Shown here: in pieces, positions 22,266 through 35,475 of the stretch
Layout of the letters: the number at the start of each line of letters is the position of its first letter
Numbering within the stretch: the stretch's first letter is position 1
From: Luidia sarsii
Lineage: Eukaryota; Echinodermata; Asteroidea; Paxillosida; Luidiidae
NCBI GenBank assembly: GCA_949987565.1
Contig: OX465101.1
Location: forward strand, 24,891,911-24,955,910
Reading direction: 5' to 3'
DNA: 64,000 bases
Position numbers and translations under genes: made by a program
Notes under the pieces: model-generated
Databases searched by the model: none
What the model was told of the DNA's origin: nothing
Seen by the model: only the letters and a program-made list of their open reading frames with translations

Positions 22266-24191
22266 AACCTTACTGGAACTAGCACCATTGGTTTCAGTCC
22301 AGAGTTTGACAGACACTTTTATCGATCATTGACATACCACCCAGTGCCCTGTAGGCTACTACAAGAGAGTTGTAGTCTGTTTATAGTTTGGACTTGCATG
22401 TCCACAACAGATCTACTAGCTGGCCATTCATAAATTATGTAACCCCATGTGTACGTTGGTGTGGGTGACTGGGTGTATGGCTGAAATATGGTTTGCACTT
22501 CGGACTACATGCATTAATTAAACATGCAGAAGTACTACCACACATTGTAACTCAGTAATAAACTGTTTAGAATGAGAGGAGGGTGTAAGTAGGAATTTAA
22601 ATGAAAGTGTCTATATACAGTAAAGATTTCAATCTTCATTTTCTTGGCATGCTACAGCGACAGTACACATGTTGGAAAGGAGTTTCATGCTATTTTCGGG
22701 ACACCAAAAGCTAAAAAAAAAGGTAAACAAAATTGTACGATGACTTTAATGCACCATGTTCACTTCTGACATTTAAACTTGAAACTTGGCCAGCAAAAAC
22801 TTGGCAACATGTACATTTACTTAGAAAACACTTAGAATTCCTTTCTCCTTAGTCCAATCTCAAAGGCGGGTTTGGCGAGCACTGGGCATCATCAAGTGCT
22901 GTCTGAGAATGGATTTTTTTTCCAGAGAGGATTTCTCTGAAATGCAAGAGGCTTGAGATATCTGGCCACTCACTGCTGACACTTTTCAGCTGTCAATTTA
23001 TCCAGACAACCACCAGAGATTGAATGTACAGTATGTATGCATGTATATGTATAATATGTATGTGTATGTACTGCAGCTGGCTCAGTTGAAGGGCATGTAA
23101 GGATGTGTCATACTCATAGTGAGATTTTATGTCTGTATCTGGGGAGTAAGGTTGAGCAGGTCGAGAATAAAGCCAGGTTGTGCATAGTCTTAGTGCATAC
23201 ACATACTGCTTACTACTACTAGTACACGTATTACATTACATGCACACTTTTCCACAGTACTGTACATTGTATAATTTTCAAGTGCGGCATATAGTACATG
23301 TGCCACCAAAGCCCGATTAGAGCCCACTTTCGTGGAATCTGTTACGTAGGCCTACGGCATATATTTCTTGACAATACAATTTTTTGTGCTTATTACACAT
23401 CTATAGGACAAAAAGTCTGCACTAAAACCCCATTGGCAAAAATATCCTTGGTGGTAATGGGTTACTGCACAAACACAGAGCCCAAAAATCCTTTAAAATT
23501 GCTTACAAGTTTGTGAAATGCGTGCATCTATCAAGCTTAGCCTACTGCAAAAGAAGTATCTGCTACAATAGGCAGCATTAGAGCCATAATTCCACATAAT
23601 TACCGTAGGCAGAATCAATCCCACATTTACAAATTAAAGACCGTACATGTTGAATTTAAGCACAATCAGATCTATCAAGGAAATGGCAGTTTTAAAATCA
23701 TCCGGGATTCAATCTGTCACTGATCTCTTGAGTTTGTGAGTTGACAGCCAGTAAAAATTACTCTTGGACCAAAAATATGACAGAATACATGTAGTCCTTA
23801 ACTTAAGCCTGGTTTGCATCTAGAATAAATTTCCAAGCTGACAGTACAAAATTGTCCAACATGTAGTGACCTTATGAGTTATGACCATCTGAATGGTTTG
23901 AAATAGGCACACGTAGATTGGTGATGATCAACCCACAATAAGAGTCTCACTCCTGCCATTGAATGAAATATAGGTCAGTCTGTTGTTTGCTAAAAGTAGG
24001 CAGAGTTTAGGCGGGAAATTTGCGTGTGCCCAGCACTGAAGGCTTCGAGATCATGACACTGACAGGGCAGCCAGGCCTGGAAAATTTACGAGACATCAGT
24101 GGCTGGTCATGGTTTAATTGGCCAAGGGAGTTGAACAACTAGGGACTGAATGTCAAGTTACTGTCCCAGCTAGGTCTTTCAGATACTATAC

Positions 24192-24780
24192 CCATGTCCG
24201 CACTGGACTTATTTTTTACCGAGCCCGTGGGTAACATTCCAATGGGTAAATCTTCCTGGCGTCCGCACTTGGACTATTCGACTCGGGTAAACTAACCGAG
24301 ACGATCGGTAAAACTAACCGACTGGCGCAAACAAACGCATGAGGGCGCTATCGTGGTGACCTCTCACCGGATGTTTGACCGATACGCATCCGACGTTGTA
24401 CACAATCTACCAGCCATGTGTGTACGTGTACATGTGCATGTACTGTAGTCACGTTGCTACCCCACGCCCGCACGAGTCTTGTGTACAGAGACACGTCACA
24501 TGGTATTGAGGCAATGCGGGGCGCCGGACCGGATGTGGTTTTTTACCGAGTCGTTTACCAAGACGTCGTGTCTGGACTGGACTTTTCGGCTCGGTTAAAC
24601 TGACCTGGTCAGTGGTCAATTTAACCGGGCAGAAGTCGGTCGTTAAACTACCCATTTTAGTCGGGAAGGCCTAAGTTACCTGGGAGGAAAACTTCCTGGG
24701 CTGTCCGCATTGGACTTAAATGGTCAAGTTACCCATTTGCTCGGTTAGTTTACCCATTTTAAGTCCAGTGCGGACAGGGC
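24192..24780. mobile_element. Putative MITE, CCTGTCCGCACTGGACTTA ends
   Basis: The left end CATGTCCGCACTGGACTT is the near-complement of the right end AAGTCCAGTGCGGACAGGG. Both are followed inward by (A/T)CCGAG and GGGTAA(A/C) motifs repeated in both arms. About 590 bp, no ORF. Confidence 0.75.
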
Positions 24781-26051
24781 TTTAAAAGTACACTATGCAC
24801 CAACATTCTACATGTACATGTTCAATTGTACATACCGGTACATAATGATTTGACTGTGTGTTATGTTCATGGCTGACAAAGAACGCCTGCAATTTAAGTT
24901 AAATGCTCACAGCACAAGTGTGATATGTCTGTCCACTGCTAGTGCATCATTGCATTTTATACAGGCATACATTTGGCCTACTTTTAGCCAGGTATGTATG
25001 TATGTATAATACTCAGCAGGACTTCACAACACAAGAGTAATATGGCAATCATTGAGCATGGGCCAGCTAGCTCGCACAACAGATTGAAAAGCAGACCATT
25101 GGCAGTTCATTAATAGTCCCACAAGGCACAACTGAAATAAAACTCTTGCAACCCCCGGAAGAAGCAATCACGTTGAACAAATAACGCTTCAGGCATTTGT
25201 TTACCACCAGAGACCGCCTAGCTAGCATTGAAAAGGGTAGACTTTATGACTTCCAGTCAATGGGGTCACATTATTGGTTGCCTGGATATTGTATACAAAG
25301 GTACATATGTATGTAATTCAGCCCATACAGTTACCCATACAAATGCTGATTCAGTGGTTCATGCACTGATTAAATTGCTTCAACTTCAAGCAAAGAGTCA
25401 TGTCATTGTGCATGGTGGATTCTAGACTCATGAAGGACAATCCCATTCACTTGACCTGTGAGCTATTGAGCTGGTGAATAAGCTCCCCTTGATCACTCAG
25501 CATTTTTCATTTCTTTAGAGAGAAATCACAATTCCTATCTCCCACTGCAGTAAGTTTGACAGTTGGCTCCTCAAATGAAACAATGTGCAGTTTTCCAAAA
25601 AAGTTCTCGATCGGTGTGACCAGCAAGTGTGATCAACTTCCAGGTGTGTACAGACCGAAATTACTAGTGTGGACAGATGCAAGGTTGTGTAGAGTAACTA
25701 TTTCCAATTTTCCATGTGTGCTGTGATTGACTGTGTTAACGATATTACCCAATACCATGAGGCTTTAATCAATCCCCCATTAAGTCGAATTAAGTGCTTT
25801 AAATGCTTACTGAATTACATGTACATTATCTTCTTCAAACAACCCATGAAAGATAACACAAAATAGAGCTACCTGTAAGTTTACAGTGCAGTACACATGT
25901 GCATGCACAGAATTATGTATGCACATTTATATGCATCTACAGTACTGTACTTAACAAGTTGTGTATATCAATTAAACATATTAATTAGCATTTAAGTCAA
26001 TCAATGGTCCTTACACTTTGGAAAACCAAACACGGTGTTACTGTTGTAATT

Positions 26052-26230
26052 TGAAGGGCCTGACGTTTCGATCCCAGCAGGACATTTTTCTCACAGGCAG
26101 AAAGGTTGTGAAAAGTACATTAGGATTGAAACGCACATGTATCAGGTCTTCTATATTTTTGAGATAAACATTTTGGTCATCGACTTAAGTCGGAAAGCAA
26201 GTTGCAAATGTTTTTTGTTCATATCACATC
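26052..26230 (-). repeat. Family B copy with separated tail
   Basis: AGGGCCTGACGTTTCGATCC, then CAGCAGGAC, and CACAGGCAG. The tail-like AGCAAGTTGCAAATG follows 100 bp later in the opposite orientation. Confidence 0.7.
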
Positions 26231-28117
26231 ATGGTAGTGCTGTAAATGATTTCATTTACTGCATTCCTCAATGTAATGTGACAATTTGTACACTATAACT
26301 TAATTAGGCCCCCCCAAAAAAAAAAATTCTACTTCCAATTTGTGCAACAAAATTTTTTGGGGGAAAAAAGTATGTTTCCAGACTGAGCCTATTTTGACAG
26401 CGCGACCAGTGATTTTAATCAACCAACCCTGCTATACACGCACACGTATGTAATGTAACACTTAAGCTAGTACTTGACTCATGTCTTGAGTAGCATGAAA
26501 AATGTAAAAAAAAATATATTGTTTTTAATTAAACGCCACATTTTCCTACCTACCTAACCCTATTTTCAGATGCCATGTAATAATAGGAAGCACTTGTAAT
26601 TTTATTTTTTGTTTGGCCTTAAATGATGTACTTGCAATTGCATATGTTATGTGACTATACCAGACCTAGTTGGTCACTGTATACTGGTAAGTTATTTAAA
26701 TAATTTTCGTGGTTTCCCTGCCTACTACTTGTGGCAGTTGCATTGAATTTATTCCCTATTGTTACTTCATGTTACTTCATGGTGCCAGGGCTGCACTGTA
26801 CATTGTTCCCTGTCTTGTGCACTTGCTAGCAGGCTTAGAGTTCTTTTGTTGCAGAGAGCTGCCACGACCATATATAAGGCAATTGTGTGGGAACTATAGG
26901 TGGTCAGTTCTGCTGTTCTGACTGATAGGGTTCTGTTGCATGTTGTAGGGTAGCTGTGCCTCAGCACATTGGCCATGGTGTTGTGTTGCCTGGAGTCCTC
27001 AGTGTATTTTATCAGGTACCCTTGTTTGTTTATTTGCAGATCATGGCTCATGTGGCCGTTTTTATGCTACCATTCAAAATCTAAAATGCAGCCAACTTGT
27101 ACAATGGTTTTTTTTTTTCTTAATAAAATCCAAAATCCTAATGTGTACATAACACACAATTCTAGTTGTTTCCTTCGTCTGTTGGTAAAACTTAACCCCT
27201 ATTTCCTTATTTTTATACCACTTGGTTACACATAGATACTAATGTATTCAACTGCTTGGTCTAAAGGGCCATGTACAAAACCCTGTGACCAATTTATTCT
27301 AAATTGTGCAATATGTAAATGAGCACTGTCCATTGTGACCTAGCAGAACTATAGCAAGCTCTACTGGAACTACACAGCCATATAGTCCATGGCATTTCAA
27401 ATTACCCATACTACAAAACAAATGTGTTGCTGAAATTTTGCCTTATATCATCAGTTACCATGGCATTGCTCAAATGAGGTTGGCTGGTTTTCCCCTAACC
27501 AGAACAAAAACCAGTAATAAGTATGGGAGGTGTTCAACATAATGTCCATACTGCATACCAGACAAATGTAAACTTATCAGCAATTGTAATGCAGTCTACC
27601 ATTGAAGTACACAAAACGCACCATAATGGATTGGGAAACTGGGACACATATTACAATACATACAATGCAGTGTACTCTGTTATTACAGACACTATTGTGT
27701 AGTGAAATGGTACCAGCTGGTGCTTTTCATTCACAACCCACATCTACAATTATACATACATGTACATGTATTTTTAAAATTTAAATCCAACCGAAAATGT
27801 GCCCAGACTGAGAATGAGATTGGATTCTACCCTGGTCCTGTGGTTTATCATTCATGTATTAGGGATTGCACATTGAATGCATGTACAGTGTATTATATAC
27901 ATTACATCTATACTTGCAACACAAAGACCATTTTGTCACCAATTTCATACTCAAGCTAATGCACCAGCACAAGTTATGCACATTCATCATTTGATTTATA
28001 TCTGTGGATTGACAGCAAGAAAGAGGCTCAACTAATAATTTTTTATTCAGTGCTCATTTTTAACAACAAATGTTTACCAGTAAATAATTCTAAAAATTAT
28101 CTAACTCAGGATATATG

Positions 28118-28215
28118 CCTTTGAGAATGGTCCTGCTAGGATCGAAATGCCAGGCCCTCTAACTTTAGAGATTTATGTATTGCAGGTCATTTTAGTCAGT
28201 GAGCTGAGTGAGTTT
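28118..28215 (+). repeat. Family B copy, plus-strand arm and tail
   Basis: TGCCTTTGAGAATGGTCCTG, CTAGGATCGAAATGCCAGGC, and the tail TTTTAGTCAGTGAGC. Confidence 0.8.
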
Positions 28216-28566
28216 TTTGCATTTACTTTAGGAAGTGCAACTTTTTGTATGTATCAAATGAAGACATTCATAAACCCTTTGGAGAAACAGTCTGGGAAAC
28301 CCCCAAATTACACTGGTCACACAGTAAAGTGCACAAGGTTACACAAATTGTGATCAATCCAAGCTGATAACAGTTATGTAGTCCACTGCAAACTCTTTGT
28401 ATTAAGTTCTCTAAGACAGTAAGTAAAGATAATATTTTTTTCCCAATTCATTTTCCATTGCATTGCATTGCATTCGTTGGAACTTAATAGGTCTTCCATC
28501 CCAGGGGATATGGGGAAAATGAAATTCTCATGGGGAAATATCTTTTTTTCTTTCTACAACCATAAC

Positions 28567-29098
28567 GGGAGCCCAGATCCAATGTACCCTCTGGGTACAG
28601 GGCTCCCATCATCTGTACCCTCTGGGTACAGGGCTCCCATCCTCGGTACCCTCTCCTCTGGGTACAGGACTCCCATCCTCTGTACCCTCTGGGTACAGGG
28701 CTCCCATCCTCGGTACCCTCTCCTCTGGGTACAGGACTCCCATCCTCTGTACCCTCTGGGTACATGGCTCCCATCCTCTGTACCCTCTAGGTACAGGGCT
28801 CCCATCCTCTGTACCCTCTAGGTACAGGGCTCCCATCCTCCGTACCCTCTGGGTACAGGGCTCCCATCCTCTGTACCCTCTAGGTACAGGGCTCCCATCC
28901 TCTGTACCCTGGTGTCAGATCCACTGTACCCTCTGGGTACAGCTACAGGGTTCACATCCTCTGTACCCTCTGAGTACAGACAGGGTTCATCATCCCTCAC
29001 ATCCTGGGCTCAGCATCCCTCACATCCTCTGTACCTTCTTGGTACAGGGCTCACATCATCTGGGTACAAGGGCTCACATCCTCTGTACCTGGTATCCT
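28567..29098. repeat. 31-bp minisatellite
   Basis: Unit GTACCCTCTGGGTACAGGGC plus TCCCATCCTCT, repeated with small insertions (CTCTC) that make a second-order period. GTACCC...GGGTAC in each unit is palindromic. Since 31 is not a multiple of 3, the array is open in several frames on both strands (peptides such as GTEDGSPVPRG). These frames are products of the repeat and not genes. Confidence 0.9.
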
Positions 29099-29339
29099 TT
29101 GAGTGATCCTAGATTATAGGATTTATAGATACCCTCTACACACCAGGGACCTGATGAGTACACTACACTTACAAAAGAACAAGTTACAACCGTACAACTA
29201 CAACTACAAGTCTTTCATTTGTTAAACAGAAAAATATTTAGTAAGTTTTAGAAAATCGTATTTGGCAGATATTTGAGCACTCCCGTGTGATACAGCAGAA
29301 TGCAAAAAAAAAATCCAGCCTTGACTATTGACGATTTAT

Positions 29340-30130
29340 GTCAAAGTATCACCAGACACCAGTCATCTCTGCGACGACGCGCAGCTAGCGCAGGTGGATC
29401 TCGTAAATTGATCGAAAAACCCAGCCGTAGGATATTCGACTGACACCCTCCCCAAAGCTCTATAGCCGAGCGGGTCACGTAGTCTGGGCTCTGTTCACGC
29501 TTCGCCAGTCGTACCAACGCGCAAAAAAAAGATCGATGGGAATAATGGGCGCAGAAATCCCTCGGATGATCCCCGCCGCGACCGGCACGATTTCATTCGA
29601 TTTCAAAGAACTGCAGCATCTTGTGCCAACGCCGGCGAAATTATACTCCCTCTAAAAATTTGCGGATGCAAATCTAAAGATGTTTCCACGACACCCCCCC
29701 CCCTGCCTGCCCGACGGCCCAGCATCAAAGAAGAGGGTCATCACTTGGCCCCTGATGATGTCCGCGAGTCCTGATGATCATCGCCATGGACTTTGGGAGG
29801 ACGGAAGGTCATCATATCATCCATTTATACACCAACCTGCAAGTTGCCGAATAGTTGTCCGGATGACATGGTCCGTGTCCGGCCTGCTTCCTAGACGCAG
29901 GCTCTCCATGGCTCGCCGGACTCAGGTGCCGATCGGCAAACGAAACATATCCATTACAGAAGTATTAGTACTCCGGATGAGAGCTGAGCTAATTTTAGTC
30001 TCAGTGGGGACTGCCCGGGTCCGATGGGTAAATTCCAGTGTTTACATTCCCCCGCAGAGAGTAGTAGAGAAACGCGCGCTCGCTGTGTGGTGAGCACGTG
30101 AAGTGAAGTCTTCGTGCTATGTTCATATAC
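29340..30130. promoter_or_regulatory. CpG-rich block, possible distal promoter
   Basis: The sequence is rich in CG dinucleotides (for example CGACGACGCGCAGC, CCCCGCCGCGACCGGC) against an AT-rich background. No coding exon is recognised on either strand. It could be an upstream promoter of the nesprin-like gene, 9 kb before its first exon, or an unrelated island. Confidence 0.3.
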
Positions 30131-30189
30131 ACCGCGCGGCGGTGACTTCGTGTGTGCCATAGAGCTCTGTGGTGTGTGCACATGTTTCA

Positions 30190-30490
30190 CACGTACATGT
30201 ACATCTTCATGATGTACATCTACATGTATACAAAGCGTGTATAGCGTTTAGTGCACATGTACATGTAATACATGTTCACCCATACATGTACATGTATACA
30301 GTGCGTGTATAGCGTTCAGTGCACATGTACAGGTGTGTACATGTACCTGTTCACACATGTTCACACATACATGTATACATGTACAGTGCGTTTAGCGTTC
30401 AGTACACATGTACATGTACATGTTCAAATACAGTGCGTGCATAGCGTGCAGTGCTTATGTACATGTACAATGTACATGTACGGTGCACCT
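30190..30490. repeat. TACATG-rich tandem repeat, about four units
   Basis: Units of roughly 55-78 bp each carry GTGCGTGTATAGCGTTCAGT between runs of ACATGTACATG. Unit length varies with the microsatellite part. Confidence 0.75.
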
Positions 30491-31269
30491 GTATTGTGCA
30501 GTCAGCGCATGTAACAAATGATAATGCGCGCTCGTCACAACGGTCGAGCTGTGTCGGGGTTCAAAAGTCGGTTGGGGATTGCCATCTCACTTCTGGCGCA
30601 TAATTGGTTCGGAGATTGGGTATTTCCACCTTCCCTGATTTGGCCAGTAAATGTAAAACCCAGGACTGACTACTGAGTGTTTATGGGGGCGCCATTCCTA
30701 TTCCTTGCCCGTTGATCACATCGGTCGCCATTGGCAACAGAATGCACTCCCCGCCTCGCTGTCATGAACGCCGCTACGGCAATGCGTCATTCCATTCTTA
30801 ATCAAAGATGTTGAAAGTCTGACTGCCCGGAATGTGGTTGTAGTGTTAAAAGGTTATCGTTTTTTTTCTCTATTTTTATTGATGAATGAACGATGTTTGT
30901 AATGTAGTATCTCAAATTAAAACAGATGAGACCATTGAAGAAAAAAATATGCGTTTGTGTGAACATTATTTTATTGTTTATAACAGAGCAATTCTGATTT
31001 TCAAAACAATTCTATTTCACACTCAATTGGACAGACAAATACCACAAATATTTTTTTTTTTTTATACTGAAGGACAGTATGTCATTCTACATCTAAGTGT
31101 ATTTAGTGACTTATCCGGAGAAAAAGAAAAATGTGCCTGCTATCAGTAATTTTCAAGTTTTTGAGATATATATGGGCCAATGCGAAGAGCCCATTTTCAT
31201 AAATTCTCCCAAAGTAATTATTCAGGGGACAAAAGTATGAGTAAGGAAATAATTGGAAGGAATATAAAT

Positions 31270-31482
31270 AGACCGATTGCGCGACCACTGTTTACACGCC
31301 ATCACGACTTATAGCGGGTATTTTTGCATCTCATTTGGCACAGAGCAGTGATGGAAATGTAAAAAAGAGGAATGTAGACAATATGATGTTCTTCTTTGCT
31401 CATTTTCACTCCTGTTCTGCACCAAATGAGATGCAAAAATATCCACACTATAAGTCACATGATAGCATGTAAACATTGGTCT
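31270..31482. mobile_element. Foldback MITE
   Basis: AGACCGATTGCGCGACCACT...CTTATAG on the left matches CTATAAGTCACATGATAGC...ATTGGTCT on the right, and inner arms TTTGCATCTCATTTGG and CCAAATGAGATGCAAA are exact complements. No ORF. Confidence 0.8.
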
Positions 31483-31969
31483 TTTATTCGTTCTATCAGT
31501 TTTGAAAGATGAGGTGTATTATTTTGAAATGTCAGGTCCCAATGACCAGACTCCAACACACAACCCGTAGTTGTCTTGGACCTTTTTCTTGAGCAAAAAT
31601 GACTACAGGTATTTAGTTAATTCTGCAGTTACCTATCCCTGGTATTATTAATCTCTTAATGTATTCTAGGATTACTAGCATGCATGTTGTACTGATACCA
31701 GCATTATTAACCCACACAATCTAATTACATCCATTGACACAGAAACACAAATCATGTACACTTATATAATTTTTAGCTTTATTTTTCACAAGTTCACTAG
31801 GTCAACCAAAACAAAATACAAAAGAAAACTTGGTTTTTAGGTGCGCCACACAGACAATTTAATCGCTAGTCTATCAATTTTGTACAAAAGAAAGGCAAAC
31901 GTATTCCTTGTGATAGTCACCCAACACAAAACCTGTGACGTGCAGTTAAAGACGTATAATAGGTATTTC

Positions 31970-32192
31970 TTAATATTTATGCAAATTGTATGCATTGAAC
32001 TGAAAGCGAAGCTATAGGCGCTAGATTTCCATTGTTGTTCCCCACTGCTTTTTTTTATCTTTTCTTGACATATTCTTCAACAAAACCAAACGTTATCTTA
32101 GGAACAACGGCAAGGTCCCTTACCATTTTGAAAAATCTAGCGCCAATAGCCTCATTTTGGGCTCAACGCATATAATTTGCATAATTATTAAG
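31970..32192. mobile_element. Foldback MITE
   Basis: Left TTATGCAAATTGTATGC and GGCGCTAGATTT pair with right AAATCTAGCGCC and GCATATAATTTGCATAA. The element ends near CTTAATA / TTATTAAGG. About 220 bp, no ORF. Confidence 0.75.
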
Positions 32193-32537
32193 GCCTGTGG
32201 GAAGGTCTGATAGTGACGGGCCTTTGTAAGGCATTGTTCCATCAAGATCATGCCTCCAGTGACTTGATGTCATGGTGCAGTAAAATTAATTGACGAAACA
32301 TGCTGAACATTATGCTGTTACGGCTTAAGGGGTTGAAACTATAAAGCCCCATTGACTGCAGGTAATGAGACATGATATGTCTATATATTCCAGCGACAGC
32401 CTGCTGGCATTTTTTTTTTTCGGGAAGGGGGGGGGGGGGAGTTAATTTTTGGCTTTTTGGACAGTGCAATATCTAACTGTCTTCAGCCAGAGAACCATCC
32501 CAAGAGAGTGGAAGAGCTCAACCAGTACATGAACATG

Positions 32538-34358
32538 TACAGTCGAACATCGCTATAACAAACATCCCGGCATCCATGAAAACTGTTTGGTATACTCCAG
32601 TGACCGGTTTTCAACGATATAAGGACTTTTCTTCAAGCTGACACTACCATGGGTATGGTACTGTTATTTACCATGTATGGTTATAGCAAGGAGGTATTAG
32701 GCGAGCTACACACATCTCCATTCATTTTCCAGAGACATTGTGCACCCAAGACCTTAATTTTGCTGCCAGGCATACTGGTACATGTATCCTCCAGTAACCG
32801 GTTTTCGACGATATAAGGACTTTTCTTCAAACTGAACAATGTGGACGAAAGTATCACACTAAAAGAGCTCTGTCACTTTTTCCACACCACAGACTATTAA
32901 AATAATCATGTTGAATGTTGTTCAAGCCTGTCACTTCCGTAAGATTACCCGGTTTTGTTGACGTCCACAGCGCACCGCGCAGTAATCATCGTGACCTATT
33001 TTCGACAATGGTGTTTAGTAACGTGTCCCAGTGCAGCCAAACACAAAATAAATTCTTAAAATAACTTGCTGTGTGGCACTGTAAAATTCTTCCCTGCATG
33101 TTTTTTGGTTCATCTTTCGGGTCGTTTTTTTTTCGACACTGCTTCTAACACTTTCCTCAAAACATTGGTTTGCATTAATTTTGTCCCATTGCCCTGAGCC
33201 ACTTAAAGATGGGGAAGTTGGATTGACTTTTTGTTATCACCTATCAACTCCTTTCCCTTCATGCTACCCTCTCCTTTCCCATCCTTTTCCAAATCATCAA
33301 AACTGTCCTCATAATAATAAGGAAATAAATGTAATCACCATAATGAATAATTCAAATTGAGAATAATTTTCTGAAAATGTAAAAAGAAGTTCATTTACCG
33401 GTAACTGAAAGATATCTTCTAACTTTTTTGAATTTGGATCTTCAAGTAAACCATAGGAGGTGAAATATGGTAGGGCGGTATGTATGAGTGACACACGCAA
33501 CATTTCTTATCCTTGTTAATTTCCACATCAGAAGATACATCGAGGCAGGATGTGATTGTTTGGCTTGGTCCAAGCTAATTGTGATTCAGCCATGGAAGCA
33601 AATTCTGGGGTTTTTTGCCCTTTATGTGGGGTTGTATTTTTTATCTTGTTGATTTTCTTGATGTCTTCTTCTGTGACGTTTAAAAAAACTCCACAATCCC
33701 CTTTCTCACTGCTTCTTCCCAATGTCACTCAAGAGACACATTTCCTCCTTCTTGGTACTTTCTCTAGCTGCCCTTTTATTTTATTTTTAAAAGCCTATTA
33801 GGCCATGTTACTTTATGGCTTTAAATAATAAAAATAATATATAAGCGAGACGCCCTTTAGGAGCCTCCATAGTTTTTACCCAGAACGGACTGCCTCAAGT
33901 TGCATGACATTTTTTTTCTACGTATGTTGGGGTTTGTTATAGTACACTAAATTTTTTTTTAGGACCAATAAAGAAAACTGGAGCTATGAAGCAACTGCCA
34001 ATTTTGTACCTAGGAAAATAGACCCCAAAAGAGCAACTTTTTGAATCACATGAGTTTGGCCTACCGGAAGAGCCTTAACTTTCCACATTTTCGGTGACGG
34101 ACAAGAGCAGGAAACAAACCGGAAGATACAAAGTCTGATATCGTTATACGGAGTTGTTTTCATCGTGCGATGCGAGTTAGAAGGCCAAGCGTCGAAAACG
34201 TGTACCGTCGAAAACTAGGGCCCCCCACGATATAGCAGTGGTTTATTATAGCAGTTGCGGCCACATATTGTGTACACAAAAATCGGGAGCCAAAGGGCAT
34301 GTTCGTTATAGCCGAATGTTCGGTACATCGGCATTCGTTATAGCGACGTTCCACTGTA
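32538..34358. mobile_element. Pogo/Tigger-like DNA transposon, decayed or non-autonomous
   Basis: The left end TACAGTCGAACATCGCTATA and right end TATAGCGACGTTCCACTGTA are inverted copies flanked by TA, as in the pogo group of Tc1/mariner elements. Both ends have repeated GTTTTCGACGATATA / CGTCGAAAAC subterminal motifs. A 145-bp dispersed repeat (32643-32785) lies inside, flanked by two copies of CCGGTTTTC.ACGATATAAG. No DDE transposase frame is recognised in the 1.8 kb. Confidence 0.65.
32643..32785 (+). repeat. Dispersed repeat, about 145 bp (copy 2)
   Basis: Nearly identical to 6782-6925. It lies between direct repeats 32592-32641 and 32788-32838 of the pogo-like element. Confidence 0.85.
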
Positions 34359-35460
34359 TTTGGTATCTCAGAAACAATGTTCCACATGGACATACCTTAT
34401 AACAAACTCATCCACATGGAGTACAAATTAGCTTAATATGATAATAATTATGATATTGAATAGAATGACAGTTGTTATAGAATTGATGGGGTAAGAGATG
34501 CATAACACACTTTTGGCCATTTGACTGACTTGTATGATTCGTGACACGACTCCAGTCAGGAGAACACAGGACTCAGACTCGGCCCTACTGACTCAGACTT
34601 GGACTCAAGACTCAACCTGGATCAATTCGGCCTCGGACCCTATTGTGACTCAAATGCAGGTCCGACAGATAATAGTGAAGGCAACAAGCCTTGCCTCACA
34701 ATTCAAGTGGAGCAGGGTTTTCCCCAATCACCAATCACCCATCATCCATTCAACAACATCCTTCAAAATCTTGCAAATTGGATTCACATGAATCCTTGGG
34801 GTACGTCTGTCCGTTTCGTTTCAGAGCAATCAACAAGCTGTATCAACGATGCTGCTCATACCGGACCTATTAATTAAAACTGGTTCACAAGGTTTTACAC
34901 ACATCACAAGAAAGAACGACTAGTTTTCAGGACTGATAGGCAGAGGCACATGGATATAAGACGAATGCTCCTCTCCTTACACCATCTGTCACCAATAGCC
35001 ATTCTGATTCGGTTTTGTGAGAACGCAGCACCTACAGATGGATAAACTGACTAGTGGGAGTCGGTGTGGCTGTGTTCAAATTCATGGGCTACAGCCAGGA
35101 ATGACACATGGGTCTATTATAGCACATGGCTACCTCGCCTGCCACTACCCAGTGACTCCTTAAAGACCTGCGCACACCTGGTGTGCCCAGTGAATTCAGA
35201 CATGACCTAACACGACGCCGCCGACCAGTTTATCATCAGTACAAAACCGATCGGAATCAGGGACCCCGAAGCCAGGCGCCTAGTGGATTTCCGATGGGGT
35301 TTCAGAGATGGGATTGTGACTTTGTGAGGACGATGGAGGAAGAGGATTCAAACCGGTGACCCGTCTGCCATCAGATCGAGCGAGGAAATGCCTCTCGACT
35401 GGCCAGCCTCTGGGTCTGCCTCGCCCAGTGTACCCTCACTTCAATCAGATGCCGGCCAGT

Positions 35461-35475
35461 CTACATTGTTACCAC
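35461..35475 (-). CDS. CCT4: CCT4 exon 13, terminal 15 coding bases
   Basis: Acceptor CTTTGCAG, then codons for V-V-T-M and TAG. It gives KIDDIVVTM, the same length as the KIDD..... ending of vertebrate CCT4. The intron is 364 bp. The 3' UTR continues left; no clear polyadenylation signal was chosen. Confidence 0.7.
   Translation of the reverse strand: MVTM

Larger units (their letters stand above)
20364..35460. other. Intergenic region between nesprin-like gene and CCT4
   Basis: No exon I can support. It holds a degenerate imperfect repeat (21190-21330), SINE B (21455-21600), TIR elements (21810-22265, 24192-24780, 31270-31482, 31970-32192, 32538-34358), family B copies (26052, 28118), a 31-bp minisatellite (28567-29098), a CpG-rich block (29340-30130) and a TACATG-rich tandem repeat (30190-30490). 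Upstream exons of the nesprin-like gene and the CCT4 3' UTR may lie here unseen. Confidence 0.55.

Noticed and set aside
28468..29106. Open frames with repeated GTEDGSPVPRG-type peptides
   Set aside because: They come from the 31-bp minisatellite, are open on both strands in several frames and have no conserved start or splice context.
29680..30093. 137-codon plus-strand frame in the CpG-rich block
   Set aside because: No recognisable domain or splice partner; composition alone can explain it.
1..35460. COMMD1, the neighbour of CCT4 in vertebrates
   Set aside because: I looked for COMM-domain motifs beside CCT4 and found none; absence here does not exclude it outside the window.
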